In this document: positions 41,955-50,583 of the stretch, piece by piece | How the letters are laid out: every line of letters starts with the position of its first letter | How positions within the stretch are numbered: position 1 is the first letter of the stretch | Assembly (NCBI RefSeq): GCF_046044395.1 | Contig: NZ_JBJUSG010000004.1 | Span: 4,955-68,954, forward strand | Length of the DNA stretch: 64,000 bases | From: Magnetominusculus dajiuhuensis | GTDB taxonomy: Bacteria; Nitrospirota; Thermodesulfovibrionia; Thermodesulfovibrionales; Magnetobacteriaceae | Direction: 5' to 3' | Program-made: the position numbers and the translations under genes | The notes under the pieces: generated by a model | What the model was told of the DNA's origin: nothing | The model's input: the letters and a program-made list of their open reading frames with translations, nothing else | Databases searched by the model: none

Positions 41955-42734
41955 GTGCACGAGGACATTTATGACAGTATAAAGGATAACGGCGGCAACG
42001 GCGGCCAGAAGGTATTAGAAGCCCCGCAGGATGAGCTGCGCGATGTGATAAGCCCGGCGAAGGTGGAGAAGGTCAAGTTAAATTGCTGGGAGTTCAACAA
42101 GTGCGGACGTGAGCCTGGCGGCGATAAGGTTGAGGAGCTTGGCCTTTGTCCCGTGACCATAGCGACCTCTTTTGATGGACTGCACAGTGGTAAAAATGCT
42201 GGTAGGGCATGTTGGGCAGTTCCTTTTGCGTGTGGAGACCCGGATGGCAAAATGAGTGTTGCCAGTAAAATCAGAAAGTGCACTAAATGTGAATTTCACC
42301 ACCTCGTTATCAAAGAAGAGGACAAGTATCAAAGCGCCCTGAAACATCTGAAAAAGTTTAATAAAGAAGAAAAACAAAAAATACTCAAAGAGAAAAAAAC
42401 TGAAGTATTTAAAGAGCCTGGCCTGGTAAGACATATATTCGAAAAGAGTATGCACACCGCCTACGGAGAGGACGCGGAGGTGGATTCCCTGTTCATCACG
42501 CTGCTCATAGGGTGGGTGAGCCTTTGCCCTTCGGTCAGTTTTCTGGAAGGCAGTAAGCGTATCTGCAAGGATGACCTCGTTGATGAGTTAATGGTTATTG
42601 ACGCCATCGCTGACCATCCGAGAAGGCGTGCGGCTAAGACTGTGGCCAAGACTATGCTCAAGGCCGTTGGCAAACAAATCACCAGATACTTCGATCCGCT
42701 TGTGGATATCGCCAAGGTAAAAATCAAGAAATAA
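41955..42734 (+). CDS. Two-CW domain protein
   Basis: Residues ~38-115 form a Cys-rich module: NCWEFNKCGREPGGD, LGLCPV, GRACWAV, CGDPDG, and CTKCEFHHLV. These paired Cys-Trp motifs define the 'two-CW' domain seen in signalling proteins of anaerobes and probably bind a metal. The remaining ~150 residues are helical with no recognised domain. GTG at 41955 is chosen because AGGAGG stands 8 bases before it; the frame opens earlier at a TTG (41925). It faces the downstream end of a two-kinase operon, which suggests but does not prove a signalling connection. Confidence 0.75.
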   Translation: MHEDIYDSIKDNGGNGGQKVLEAPQDELRDVISPAKVEKVKLNCWEFNKCGREPGGDKVEELGLCPVTIATSFDGLHSGKNAGRACWAVPFACGDPDGKMSVASKIRKCTKCEFHHLVIKEEDKYQSALKHLKKFNKEEKQKILKEKKTEVFKEPGLVRHIFEKSMHTAYGEDAEVDSLFITLLIGWVSLCPSVSFLEGSKRICKDDLVDELMVIDAIADHPRRRAAKTVAKTMLKAVGKQITRYFDPLVDIAKVKIKK

Positions 42735-42742
42735 GAGTAGTT

Positions 42743-45304
42743 CTATCTGTTTGACTGAGACAGCGGGAGTCTTACCGTGAAGGTGGTGCCCTTGCCCACT
42801 GTGCTGTCAACAATTATATCGCCAAGGTGTTCCTTTATTATCTTGTAACTTATCGAAAGCCCTAGCCCTGTGCCCACACCTACTGGTTTTGTCGTGAAAA
42901 ATGGGTCAAAAATCTTTGTCTGTATCTCCGGAGGGATTCCCTTGCCGTTGTCGGTTATGGCAATCTCTATCTTTTCAGTATCGGCGGCCGTTGCGACCTT
43001 GACCTCACCTTCGCCCTCTATCGCCTGGCACGCGTTTATCAACAGGTTCATAAATACCTGGTTGATTTTTGCCGCGTAACACTGCAGCATTGGAATCTCC
43101 CCGTATTCCCTTAGTATAACAATCCTGTTTTTATACTCATGATAGAGCAGCTCAAGTGTTGTGTTCAGCGATTCATTGATGTTCATATCGGTTATATCCG
43201 CGATGTCAAGCCTTGCGAAATTCCTGAGATCCTGGACGATTTTCTTGATACGGTCTGTGCCCTCTTTAGTTTTTACGATGAGGGGTGAAATCCGCGACAC
43301 TAAATAACCATAATTTATCTCCTGTTTATATTTCTCAATCTCTGATTTGCCCTCTGTGGATGATTCAATCTTATCGTATCTTTCAAGCAGACTGAACAGC
43401 CGTTGGACAAACTTCTCAAGGTTTCCTATGTTGCCGGAGACAAAGGCAAGCGGATTGTTTATCTCATGTGCCACGCCGGCCGTTAATACCCCCAAAGAGG
43501 CCATCTTTGCCGATTGAACCAACTGCTCCTGACTTTGCTGTAACTCAGTTAATGTCCTTGATAGTTCTGAGGTACGCGCCCGCACCTCCTTCTCAAGATG
43601 CTCACTGTGTTGTTTTATCTTTTCCTCCATTTGTTTTCTTTCGGTGATGTCCTCGCAGCTTGTGGCGATGGCGGCTACGGTACCATCGTCTTCCATTACA
43701 ACGTCCGACGTCAATTGCACGGGAAATGTGCTTCCATCTTTTCGTGCGTTTAAACTTTCACGTTTCCATCTCTTTGTGCTTTTGTCAGTATTCACCCGAA
43801 ACGCTATCAGCTCCTCCTCTGTCAATGGCTTGCTTAATTCCTTAGGCGCCAACATCCTGATATTGCTTCCGATGAGTTCATTGACCGCATAGCCATGTAT
43901 AGCGGCCTCGGCCTCGTTTGTATAAATTATTACGCCGTCGGCGTCTGTAATGGTAAACCCTACCTGTGTTGTCTCTATGGCCTTTGTCAACAATCTAAGA
44001 TTCTTATTCATTGCCGCTTCGATTTTCTTACGGTCGGTTATGTTATGGGCTATAATTATTACGGAAACTACATTGTTTGAATCGTCAAGCTCTGGAACCG
44101 ATACGGCATGAAACCACTGGACACCGTTAATCTGCATCTCCTTTTCTTGTCTTTCCCGTGACAGGATAGTCTCCCACGTCAGGTCAGTTATATTTTGAAT
44201 CAAATCCGCGTCAAGCCCAGGACTAGAATGCTGATTGATATGCTTTCCGACAAAGTCTTCGGATTTGAGCATCATATAGAGGGCACCGCTTGGGTTTATA
44301 TAGCGGCATATATAATCGCTGTCAATTCGGATTATCATGTCCTGGCTGTTTTCCACTATCGCGCGGAATCCAATACGGTATTCGTCTCTGCTCTGGCGCA
44401 GCTCAAGCTCCAGGGTCTTTCGTTCGGTGATATCCCTTGATACCGAAACCAGTCCAAAGACCTCGCCGGAGTCAGTGAATATCGGGTTTTTGATCGTCTC
44501 AAGATAGGTATCCCCTTCACGCCCACTTATCTTGTGCTCAATCTGAACTGACTTTAAGGTCTCTAATACCTCACGGTCACTGTCCCGTTCTTTTGCCGCA
44601 AATGGGCGCGGGAAGAAATTATCATACGTCCTGCCTATGATTTCATGCTCGTCAAGGCCGATGAATTCTTTAAACGCGTTATTTATTAAGACGAATCTCC
44701 CTCTGACGTCTTTAATGCTTATCATATCCCTGATTGAGGCAAGAAGGGTGGTTAACTGCGAGTTTGTCTTTGTGTTTGCCGCGATTATCCTCTCAAGTCC
44801 CCTTTTACCGTTTTCAAGATTTATAATAGCCCGATATGTCCTTAAGGCCAGGAGCATTGTTATATCAAATTTTTCGCTGGTCAATTCGGTCTTTTCCCGA
44901 TAATCATTTATATCGTACTGGACGATGACGTCGTGTTTCGGTGCCTGGCCGGGCTGCCCTGTCCTTAGAATAATCCGTACGAGGTTGTTTTTCAGCTCTT
45001 CTCTGATATGTTTTGTGACAAGCAGCCCTGAGTTGTCCTCTTCCATAACGACATCCAAAAGAATTACAGCGGTATCGGGGTGTTCCTCAATGAGCCGGTT
45101 TGCCTCGGTACCTGAATAGGCGCTGATAAACTCAAGGGACTTGCCGTCATAGACAAAGTGTTTTAACGCCAGGCGCGTCATATCGTGTATCTCCTGCTCA
45201 TCGTCAACTATCATTATCTTCCAGTTTCCAGATAGAGCGGGTGCCGTATCTTCGCCAGCGTACCGATAGAAAAACATTTCAGTGTTATCGTTATGCTCAA
45301 TCAC
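42743..45304 (-). CDS. Hybrid kinase: receiver, three PAS domains, histidine kinase
   Basis: An N-terminal receiver domain (residues ~27-150, IMIVDDEQEI, phospho-Asp in VILLDVVMEED) with an unusually acidic, long beta3-alpha3 loop is followed by three PAS domains (~185-295, 308-430, 440-560, each ending in a DITERK-like motif). A HisKA domain (His about residue 613 in GVAHEINNPLAF) and HATPase_c (DNGKGIPPEIQ, GTGLGLSISYKII) complete it. No membrane segment is present, so it is cytosolic. The receiver likely takes phosphate from another kinase, probably the membrane kinase that overlaps it by 4 bp upstream. No output regulator is in this operon. Confidence 0.93.
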   Translation of the reverse strand: MIEHNDNTEMFFYRYAGEDTAPALSGNWKIMIVDDEQEIHDMTRLALKHFVYDGKSLEFISAYSGTEANRLIEEHPDTAVILLDVVMEEDNSGLLVTKHIREELKNNLVRIILRTGQPGQAPKHDVIVQYDINDYREKTELTSEKFDITMLLALRTYRAIINLENGKRGLERIIAANTKTNSQLTTLLASIRDMISIKDVRGRFVLINNAFKEFIGLDEHEIIGRTYDNFFPRPFAAKERDSDREVLETLKSVQIEHKISGREGDTYLETIKNPIFTDSGEVFGLVSVSRDITERKTLELELRQSRDEYRIGFRAIVENSQDMIIRIDSDYICRYINPSGALYMMLKSEDFVGKHINQHSSPGLDADLIQNITDLTWETILSRERQEKEMQINGVQWFHAVSVPELDDSNNVVSVIIIAHNITDRKKIEAAMNKNLRLLTKAIETTQVGFTITDADGVIIYTNEAEAAIHGYAVNELIGSNIRMLAPKELSKPLTEEELIAFRVNTDKSTKRWKRESLNARKDGSTFPVQLTSDVVMEDDGTVAAIATSCEDITERKQMEEKIKQHSEHLEKEVRARTSELSRTLTELQQSQEQLVQSAKMASLGVLTAGVAHEINNPLAFVSGNIGNLEKFVQRLFSLLERYDKIESSTEGKSEIEKYKQEINYGYLVSRISPLIVKTKEGTDRIKKIVQDLRNFARLDIADITDMNINESLNTTLELLYHEYKNRIVILREYGEIPMLQCYAAKINQVFMNLLINACQAIEGEGEVKVATAADTEKIEIAITDNGKGIPPEIQTKIFDPFFTTKPVGVGTGLGLSISYKIIKEHLGDIIVDSTVGKGTTFTVRLPLSQSNR

Positions 45305-46827
45305 GCCGCGGCCTCCTTTTTCATAACGGGGAAAATAATAGTAAATGTCGTTCCCTTGTCCAACTCGCTCTCACATTCGATACTTCCGCCGAGTGTCTGA
45401 GTCACTATGTTATGCACAATGTGCAGTCCCAGCCCTGTGCCTCCCGCCCCCCGTTTTGTGGTAAAAAAAGGGTCGTATATCCTCCTGACGTATTCATTAG
45501 GCATACCCCTGCCGTCGTCGCTGAACCTGATAGTTACGTCATCTTTGTTGACGCTTAGCTCAATCGCCATTGTGCCTTTGGCACCAGGGCCATATGCGTG
45601 CGTGAGTGAATTCATCAGCAGGTTTGTTATGATTTGCGCTATTGCCCCGGGGTAGCTGTCCAGCTCTATATCCTCATCGCAGATGATTTTTATATTATGC
45701 TGGCGTCTCTTCATATTCGGCTGAAGACTAAGCAGTATTTCCTCTATGTATTCCTTTAATCTGAACACTCGCCTCTCCTGTGTAATCTGGTCGGCAGACA
45801 CCATCTTGAAGCTTTTAATCAGCTCGGCTGTACGCATAAGGCTTTTTAATATGAGGGAACTGCCTTGTGAGACATCGTCAATATATTCCCCAAGCCGCTC
45901 CTTGCGCAGTGAGCCCTCATCAAAGGCGGCCTTTAAGTTTTCGGTATCACTGACAATAGTCGAAGAGAGGGTTATGCCAATGCCCACCGGAGTGTTTATC
46001 TCATGGGCGACACCGGCGAGCATCTGCCCAAGGGAGGCCAGCTTTTCCGCCTGGACTAGTTGGGCGCGGCTCTCTTTGAGGTATTTATTGGCCGTCTCTA
46101 ATTCCTGCAGGTGCATGTCGCGTACCCTTTGCATTCTCTTAAGCTGGGTTATATTCTGTGCCGAGCATACTATCTCGTCTACCGTCGTGCCATCGCTGCC
46201 GTAAATAACCGACGCGGAGAAAATGACGGGGACTTTTACCCCATATTTTGCCAGCAGCACTACCTCCACATCCTTTACATAACCATTTTTCATTATCTCA
46301 TTATACAATATTTCGGCAATAGTGTCGCTTTCAAATATCTCGTCTATGCGTTTTTTCAGCAGCTCTTCCTCAGTCCTGCCCAACATCTTATGAACAGACT
46401 TATTAACCTTCACTATCTCGCCGTCTTCTGTCAACACAATCACGGCGCTTGCGATAGTCCCGATGATGTTGTCGGTATAGTCCTTTGCCTTAGTCAGGTC
46501 ATCCCTGGTCTTTTTCAGCTCCATGAGCATATTATTAAACGAATCAGCGAGGACGCCGACCTCGTCTTTAGACTTAACGCCGGTGATTTGAGAATAATTC
46601 CCTCTGGCTATCATATCAGTAAATGAGACAAATTTCTCAAGCGGGTTGGTTATGTTTCTCATGATGAGCGTAAAGATAATCCCGCTGATGGCCAAAACGA
46701 CAATCAACACTAAAGCGGTGGCATAGGCGGTGATTAAATAATACCAGATTCCCCCGATTGCCAGTCCGACAAGTAAAACCATCCCCAAATAGGCTACTAA
46801 TATCTTATTTCTGATTGATAGGGACAT
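45301..46827 (-). CDS. Membrane PAS-containing sensor histidine kinase
   Basis: Two adjacent N-terminal membrane helices (residues ~8-54) have almost no periplasmic loop, so the signal is probably membrane or cytosolic. A HAMP domain (~55-108), one PAS domain (~115-225, EDGEIVKVNKSVHKMLG), HisKA with the His near residue 275 in GVAHEINTPVGIG, and HATPase_c (DDGRGMPNEYV, GGTGLGLHIV) follow. The HEINTP variant and long linker helix place it in a group that often works with receiver-PAS kinases such as the overlapping downstream gene. It is the first gene of the two-kinase operon. Confidence 0.92.
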   Translation of the reverse strand: MSLSIRNKILVAYLGMVLLVGLAIGGIWYYLITAYATALVLIVVLAISGIIFTLIMRNITNPLEKFVSFTDMIARGNYSQITGVKSKDEVGVLADSFNNMLMELKKTRDDLTKAKDYTDNIIGTIASAVIVLTEDGEIVKVNKSVHKMLGRTEEELLKKRIDEIFESDTIAEILYNEIMKNGYVKDVEVVLLAKYGVKVPVIFSASVIYGSDGTTVDEIVCSAQNITQLKRMQRVRDMHLQELETANKYLKESRAQLVQAEKLASLGQMLAGVAHEINTPVGIGITLSSTIVSDTENLKAAFDEGSLRKERLGEYIDDVSQGSSLILKSLMRTAELIKSFKMVSADQITQERRVFRLKEYIEEILLSLQPNMKRRQHNIKIICDEDIELDSYPGAIAQIITNLLMNSLTHAYGPGAKGTMAIELSVNKDDVTIRFSDDGRGMPNEYVRRIYDPFFTTKRGAGGTGLGLHIVHNIVTQTLGGSIECESELDKGTTFTIIFPVMKKEAAA

Positions 46828-46902
46828 ACTGTTTCACCGGGACTAATTATATCTGATTTTTGGCGGTGTTGTACAGGGATTTTCAAAAGGAGGGGTAGTG
46901 GG

Positions 46903-47280
46903 CTATTTAGCCACAAAGAATTTAAGGAGCGCAGCCATTGCGGCTAACTGGCCTATCCAAAAGAGGAACATCCATTTGACATTCTCTTTGCCAGATTTTT
47001 CTATCTTAACGCTCAGTTCAGAACGTACTTTCTCTATCTCAAGCCGTAACTTGCCTGATTCCTCAGTAATGCGTTCGTTGACTTTGCTTATCTCAAGCCG
47101 CAGTTCAACTCGCAGTTTACCGGTTTCTTCGACAAGACGGCGTTCAAACCGTTCTTCGGCTATAGCGATGGCGTCTTTTCTTGCACCTAAATCTATATCG
47201 TTGATAAGCGAGGCGAAGTCTTCGCTGGCAGCATCTCCGAGGCGTTCTCTTAAAGAACGAGGTATCGTTATTACGCTCAT
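46903..47280 (-). CDS. Small coiled-coil protein with C-terminal membrane anchor (LA_3696-like)
   Basis: About 125 residues: an N-terminal IPRSLRERLGDAASEDFASL motif, a long charged coiled coil with RLEIEKV/RLEISKV repeats, and one C-terminal membrane helix (WMFLFWIGQLAAMAALL). This is the pattern of the DUF1640/LA_3696-type family, function unknown. I start it at the ATG at 47280, six bases after a consensus -10; the TTG at 47295 would be within the promoter region. A shorter protein with the same general plan is encoded at 59808. Confidence 0.75.
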   Translation of the reverse strand: MSVITIPRSLRERLGDAASEDFASLINDIDLGARKDAIAIAEERFERRLVEETGKLRVELRLEISKVNERITEESGKLRLEIEKVRSELSVKIEKSGKENVKWMFLFWIGQLAAMAALLKFFVAK

Positions 47281-47286
47281 AGTTTC

Positions 47287-47315
47287 ATTATACAAGCGGC
47301 AAAAGGAATTGTCAA
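47287..47315 (-). promoter_or_regulatory. Consensus sigma-70 promoter (leaderless) of the coiled-coil gene
   Basis: TTGACA (47315-47310), 17 bp, TATAAT (47292-47287) on the minus strand, then six bases to the ATG at 47280. Confidence 0.85.
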
Positions 47316-47382
47316 TGACATGGGGTACGCTATGTCTGACCAGTTCGGCTCGTCTACACAGCAGGCAGCTCAGAAATAGAAA

Positions 47383-47447
47383 AGCCTGTTGGACACTACC
47401 CGGGAGATACCTCTTCAGGCAGTGCGCCCCGGGCTCAACAACAGGCT
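47383..47447. other. Stem-loop in a 360-bp gene-poor interval
   Basis: AGCCTGTTG (47383-47391) pairs with CAACAGGCT (47439-47447), and inside it CCCGGG (47399-47404) can pair with CCCGGG (47428-47433). The surrounding 47316-47618 holds no convincing gene. A stretch after 47383 reads through ~50 codons without a start and may be a decayed gene. Confidence 0.4.
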
Positions 47448-47618
47448 CGTACTCTTGGTGTAAAGGATTTGCTTAACGGTGTCAAGACCTCAGATGGTAA
47501 AAATATTGGTGAGACAGCATCAGCAACGAAACACTGTTTCTCTTTTGCCATTTTTTGTCACCACACCTTTCTTTTGAGTGCCGCCTTTTCTTCCCCCCCC
47601 CACTGAACTCCCCCGCAC

Positions 47619-47647
47619 TGAACCTTTTTACAACTTGTTGTGTCTAA
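47619..47647 (+). promoter_or_regulatory. ECF-type (sigma-E-like) promoter of the sigma factor operon
   Basis: TGAACCT (47619-47625), 16 bp, GTCTAA (47642-47647) closely matches the GGAACTT / GTCTAA elements of sigma-E/ECF02 promoters, consistent with autoregulation. A possible housekeeping -10 (TACAAT, 47664-47669) lies 9 bp before the ATG. Confidence 0.6.
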
Positions 47648-47678
47648 ATGTTCAGAATGTTGGTACAATATAGCTCAG

Positions 47679-48242
47679 ATGGATGAGGACAGCAGGGTAG
47701 AGGATAACAGGTTAATTGACTCTTATCTTGATGGCGGTGACGATTCGGCTCTGGAGGAGCTTGTCATAAAATATCGAAGGGAGGTTTACCTTGTGGCGTA
47801 CCGGATGGCTGGCGACATGGAAGAGGCCAAGGATATAACGCAAAAGGCGCTCATTAGCGCGGTGGCGAAGCTCAGGGATTTTAAGAAAAAGTCCTCCTTT
47901 AAGACCTGGCTTTACAGGATTACAGTGAACGCCGCCCTTAACCATATGCGTGGCAATGCCTACAAGACCGTTGAGTTATGTGAGACCATGAAATGCGAGG
48001 ACGAGGGTGTTGTATCTTGTCTGATGAAGAAGGAGCAGGCGCGGGATTTAAAAGTCCTGCTTGCCGCCTTGCCCCCAAGGCAGCGCCTCAGCGTTGTCCT
48101 AAGGGTTTACGAGGGTTTAAGCATGGCTGAGACAGCCACTGTCATGGGCTGTTCCGAAGGGGCGGTAAAATCCCACTATCACAGCGCTATTAAAAAACTA
48201 AAAACCGCTATGGTGGCCACTAAGACAGGGAAAGACTTATGA
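47679..48242 (+). CDS. ECF sigma-70 factor (RpoE-like)
   Basis: The protein of ~187 residues has sigma region 2 (ALEELVIKYRREVYLVAYRM, DITQKALISAVAKLRDF, FKTWLYRITVNAALNHMR) and region 4 (LAALPPRQRLSVVLRVYEGLSMAETATVMGCSEGAVKSHYHSAIKKL). The start is placed at the ATG at 47679 because the earlier in-frame start at 47640 lies in the promoter. The stop overlaps the anti-sigma gene by 4 bp, the normal sigma/anti-sigma coupling. Likely targets are its own operon and the efflux operon downstream. Confidence 0.92.
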   Translation: MDEDSRVEDNRLIDSYLDGGDDSALEELVIKYRREVYLVAYRMAGDMEEAKDITQKALISAVAKLRDFKKKSSFKTWLYRITVNAALNHMRGNAYKTVELCETMKCEDEGVVSCLMKKEQARDLKVLLAALPPRQRLSVVLRVYEGLSMAETATVMGCSEGAVKSHYHSAIKKLKTAMVATKTGKDL

Positions 48243-48733
48243 AATCCACACACGATGAGATAACAGACCTGCTTCACGGGTATCTTCACGGCACACTTAC
48301 CGAGGAGAAGGCGGCCACGGTTGAGGCTCACCTGTCTGACTGTGATGAGTGCGCTGAGGAGTTTTCTGTGGCCGCCACCCTATTAAAAATCGAGGCGCCT
48401 GAGCCTGATGACCAATATTTTAATACCCTCACCAGTGTCGTTATCAACACGGCGAGGGCAACCGTGCCCAATAGATTTAATCTGTGGAGGTATCTTTTCA
48501 GGCCAATTCCGGTTACTGCCGCCTTCGCGTCGCTGTGTCTTGTCATTTATTTGGTTGCGGTTAATTTCGGCGGTTTCCACTCCGGGCAGGTACAATATGG
48601 CAATAAAACGGCGAAAAATATAATGGTTGACACCTCAGTTTCAGATGATATTATGAACTCTTTGGAAGAGGAGTACGGCGACGATTTCTCTGTCGGCTAT
48701 GAGGGCGGGGATGATGTGGCAGTGGCGCTATAA
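48239..48733 (+). CDS. Zinc-finger anti-sigma factor, membrane-bound
   Basis: The N-terminal ZAS domain is visible as LLHGYLHGTLTEEKAATVEAHLSDCDECAEEF, with the H-x3-C-x2-C pattern HLSDCDEC and an upstream His. A single membrane helix spans residues ~90-112. The short acidic periplasmic tail (about 50 residues) could be the sensing part. It would hold the ECF sigma factor inactive at the membrane until an envelope signal arrives. Confidence 0.88.
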   Translation: MKSTHDEITDLLHGYLHGTLTEEKAATVEAHLSDCDECAEEFSVAATLLKIEAPEPDDQYFNTLTSVVINTARATVPNRFNLWRYLFRPIPVTAAFASLCLVIYLVAVNFGGFHSGQVQYGNKTAKNIMVDTSVSDDIMNSLEEEYGDDFSVGYEGGDDVAVAL

Positions 48734-48754
48734 ATCGCAGCGGGAGGATGTGCT

Positions 48755-49270
48755 ATGAGAAAATCAGTGACAGCAGTGTTGGTTGTGGCAGTGTTGGCGG
48801 TACTGGGCTGTTTTGCCCTGATACAAGCCGACTCCGGCGCAAAGGACGGCGTAAAAAGCAAGGAGATGTCAGAGTTTCGCCAGAAGATAAAGGCGTTAAA
48901 AAAGAAAAAAATCGTGGAGGCACTCGCCTTAAACAAAGAGGCCGCCGATAAGGTACTGTCTATCATAGATAAGTACGATAGTAAGATACATGAGTCAATG
49001 CGCTCCATGCGGGACGACATCAAAACTCTGAAAAAGGCCATCGCTGAAAACAAGGACGACGCGGCAAAAAAGGCCATCATTGATAGAATCACGCAAAACC
49101 GTAAAGACCTTATCTCGCTTAAACAGACGGAGATGGATGAGCTGAAAGGCATTTTAAGCGTAGACCAGCAGGCCAGATATATTCTCTTCAGCATAGATTT
49201 TCACATGGCCATAAGGAAGATTATGGCAGAAAAATGGAACAACTACGATAATGAAAGCAAAGGAGACTGA
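48755..49270 (+). CDS. Spy/ZraP/CnrX-like periplasmic helical protein
   Basis: An N-terminal signal peptide (VTAVLVVAVLAVLGCFALIQA), possibly a lipoprotein signal with Cys near residue 19, precedes an all-helical ~140-residue domain rich in Lys and Glu. The motif ILSVDQQARYILFSIDFH resembles the LT-x-x-Q segment of Spy/CpxP/ZraP proteins, which chaperone periplasmic proteins or sense metals. CGGGAGGA precedes the ATG. As third gene after sigma and anti-sigma it parallels the CnrYXH arrangement, where the periplasmic CnrX sensor controls release of the sigma factor. Confidence 0.75.
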   Translation: MRKSVTAVLVVAVLAVLGCFALIQADSGAKDGVKSKEMSEFRQKIKALKKKKIVEALALNKEAADKVLSIIDKYDSKIHESMRSMRDDIKTLKKAIAENKDDAAKKAIIDRITQNRKDLISLKQTEMDELKGILSVDQQARYILFSIDFHMAIRKIMAEKWNNYDNESKGD

Positions 49271-49275
49271 GACGC

Positions 49276-49330
49276 TGAACTTAATTATGACAAAATTAAG
49301 TTTGACACATAAACTGCAAATATGTGTTAT
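49276..49330 (+). promoter_or_regulatory. Promoter region of the efflux operon (ECF-like plus sigma-70-like)
   Basis: TGAACTT (49276-49282), 17 bp, GTTTGA (49300-49305) resembles the ECF promoter upstream of the sigma gene. It overlaps TTGACA (49302-49307), 17 bp, TGTTAT (49325-49330). An inverted repeat CTTAATT-N7-AATTAAG (49280-49300) spans the same place and could be an operator. In-frame starts before 49363 lie inside this region. Confidence 0.5.
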
Positions 49331-49362
49331 CCTACAACACTGTGATTAAAGATAAAAAAACA

Positions 49363-50583
49363 ATGTCAACCTTGCCGAAGCCCGTGCGCACATTTGTGGT
49401 GCCGCTGTATGTTGTCTTGTTGTTGGCAGCCCTTGCCGTAAACGTATTTGCAGCAGAGGCGGACAAGTCGGTGGGCGGTAAACCCGGCGGCAAGCCAGCG
49501 GTTGCGGCGCCAGCCCTGCCCGTGGAGGTTGTGGCTGCCAAAACCGGAGATATGGGCACATATCTTAACGGGCTTGGCACGGTAGTCCCCCTTAGTACGG
49601 TCAGCGTAAAAAGCCGCGTAGACGGCCAACTGGATAAGGTGCTCTTTGAAGAGGGGCAGATTGTAAACAAGGGCGACATCATAGCCATTGTTGACCCCAG
49701 GCCGTTTGAGATACAGCTAGCGCAGGCCGAGGGCCAACTGGCAAAGGATGTTGCCCTGGTTGACAACGCCCGCCTTGACGCACAACGGTACAGCACACTG
49801 TTTAAACAGGACTCCATCTCAAAGCAGCAGCTTGACACACAGGAATCTCTGGTCAAACAATACGAGGCCGCAATAAAGGCTGACAAAGCACAGGTAGAAA
49901 ACGCCAGACTCCAGATAAACTACTCAAAGATAACCGCCCCTGTAACCGGACGTACAGGGCTTAGGCAGATTGACCCGGGCAATATCATCCACGCCACCGA
50001 TGTTAATCCCATAGTTGTTATTACACAGCTCAAACCGATTTCAGTGATATTTCCCATAGCCGAGGATAATCTTCCCCGCGCCCTCGAAAAGCTGAAAAAA
50101 GGACAGCCGATTCAGGTTGAGGCCTATGACCGTCAGCGAAGCCGCAAACTTGCCACAGGGCAGCTCCTGACAATAGACAACCAGATAGACGTCAGCACGG
50201 GCACGGTTCGTTTTAAGGCCATTTTTAAAAATGAAAACACCGAACTCTTTCCAAATCAATTTGTGAACGCCCGCCTGCTGCTTGACGTAAAACGCGGTGT
50301 TGTCCTCATCCCGTCGTCGGCAATTCAGCAAACTCAAAAGGGGACGTTCGTCTATGTGCTTACATCCAGCGACACAGTCACCGCGCGTTTTGTCAAAGTC
50401 GGCGAAACGCAGAAAGACACTACCTCCATAGAGACAGGGCTTGCCGCGGGTGAGCAAGTCATTACCGGTGGTGCCGAGAGACTAACCGACGGCGCAAAGG
50501 TACAGGTAAAAAAATCCCCCCTGGACAATAGTAAAGACAACTCAACACTCGTCAAAGACAACACGACACAAAAGTTTAAGTAA
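49363..50583 (+). CDS. RND efflux membrane fusion protein (MdtA-like)
   Basis: After a signal peptide (PLYVVLLLAALAVNVFA) the 406-residue protein shows the HlyD/MFP order. The barrel-sandwich lipoyl half is VKSRVDGQLDKVLFEEGQIVNKGDIIAIVDPRPF, the alpha hairpin runs LAQAEGQLAKDVALVDNARLDAQR, the second lipoyl half is APVTGRTGLRQIDPGNII, and the beta barrel and membrane-proximal domain follow (PIAEDNLPRAL, VYVLTSSDTVTARFVKVGE). It links the inner-membrane pump to the outer-membrane channel. The ATG of the first pump overlaps its stop by one base. Confidence 0.93.
   Translation: MSTLPKPVRTFVVPLYVVLLLAALAVNVFAAEADKSVGGKPGGKPAVAAPALPVEVVAAKTGDMGTYLNGLGTVVPLSTVSVKSRVDGQLDKVLFEEGQIVNKGDIIAIVDPRPFEIQLAQAEGQLAKDVALVDNARLDAQRYSTLFKQDSISKQQLDTQESLVKQYEAAIKADKAQVENARLQINYSKITAPVTGRTGLRQIDPGNIIHATDVNPIVVITQLKPISVIFPIAEDNLPRALEKLKKGQPIQVEAYDRQRSRKLATGQLLTIDNQIDVSTGTVRFKAIFKNENTELFPNQFVNARLLLDVKRGVVLIPSSAIQQTQKGTFVYVLTSSDTVTARFVKVGETQKDTTSIETGLAAGEQVITGGAERLTDGAKVQVKKSPLDNSKDNSTLVKDNTTQKFK

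Noticed and set aside
46898..47476. Plus-strand 192-codon frame opposite the coiled-coil gene
   Set aside because: It is the antisense of a protein with a consensus promoter and family features; codon pattern is that of a shadow.
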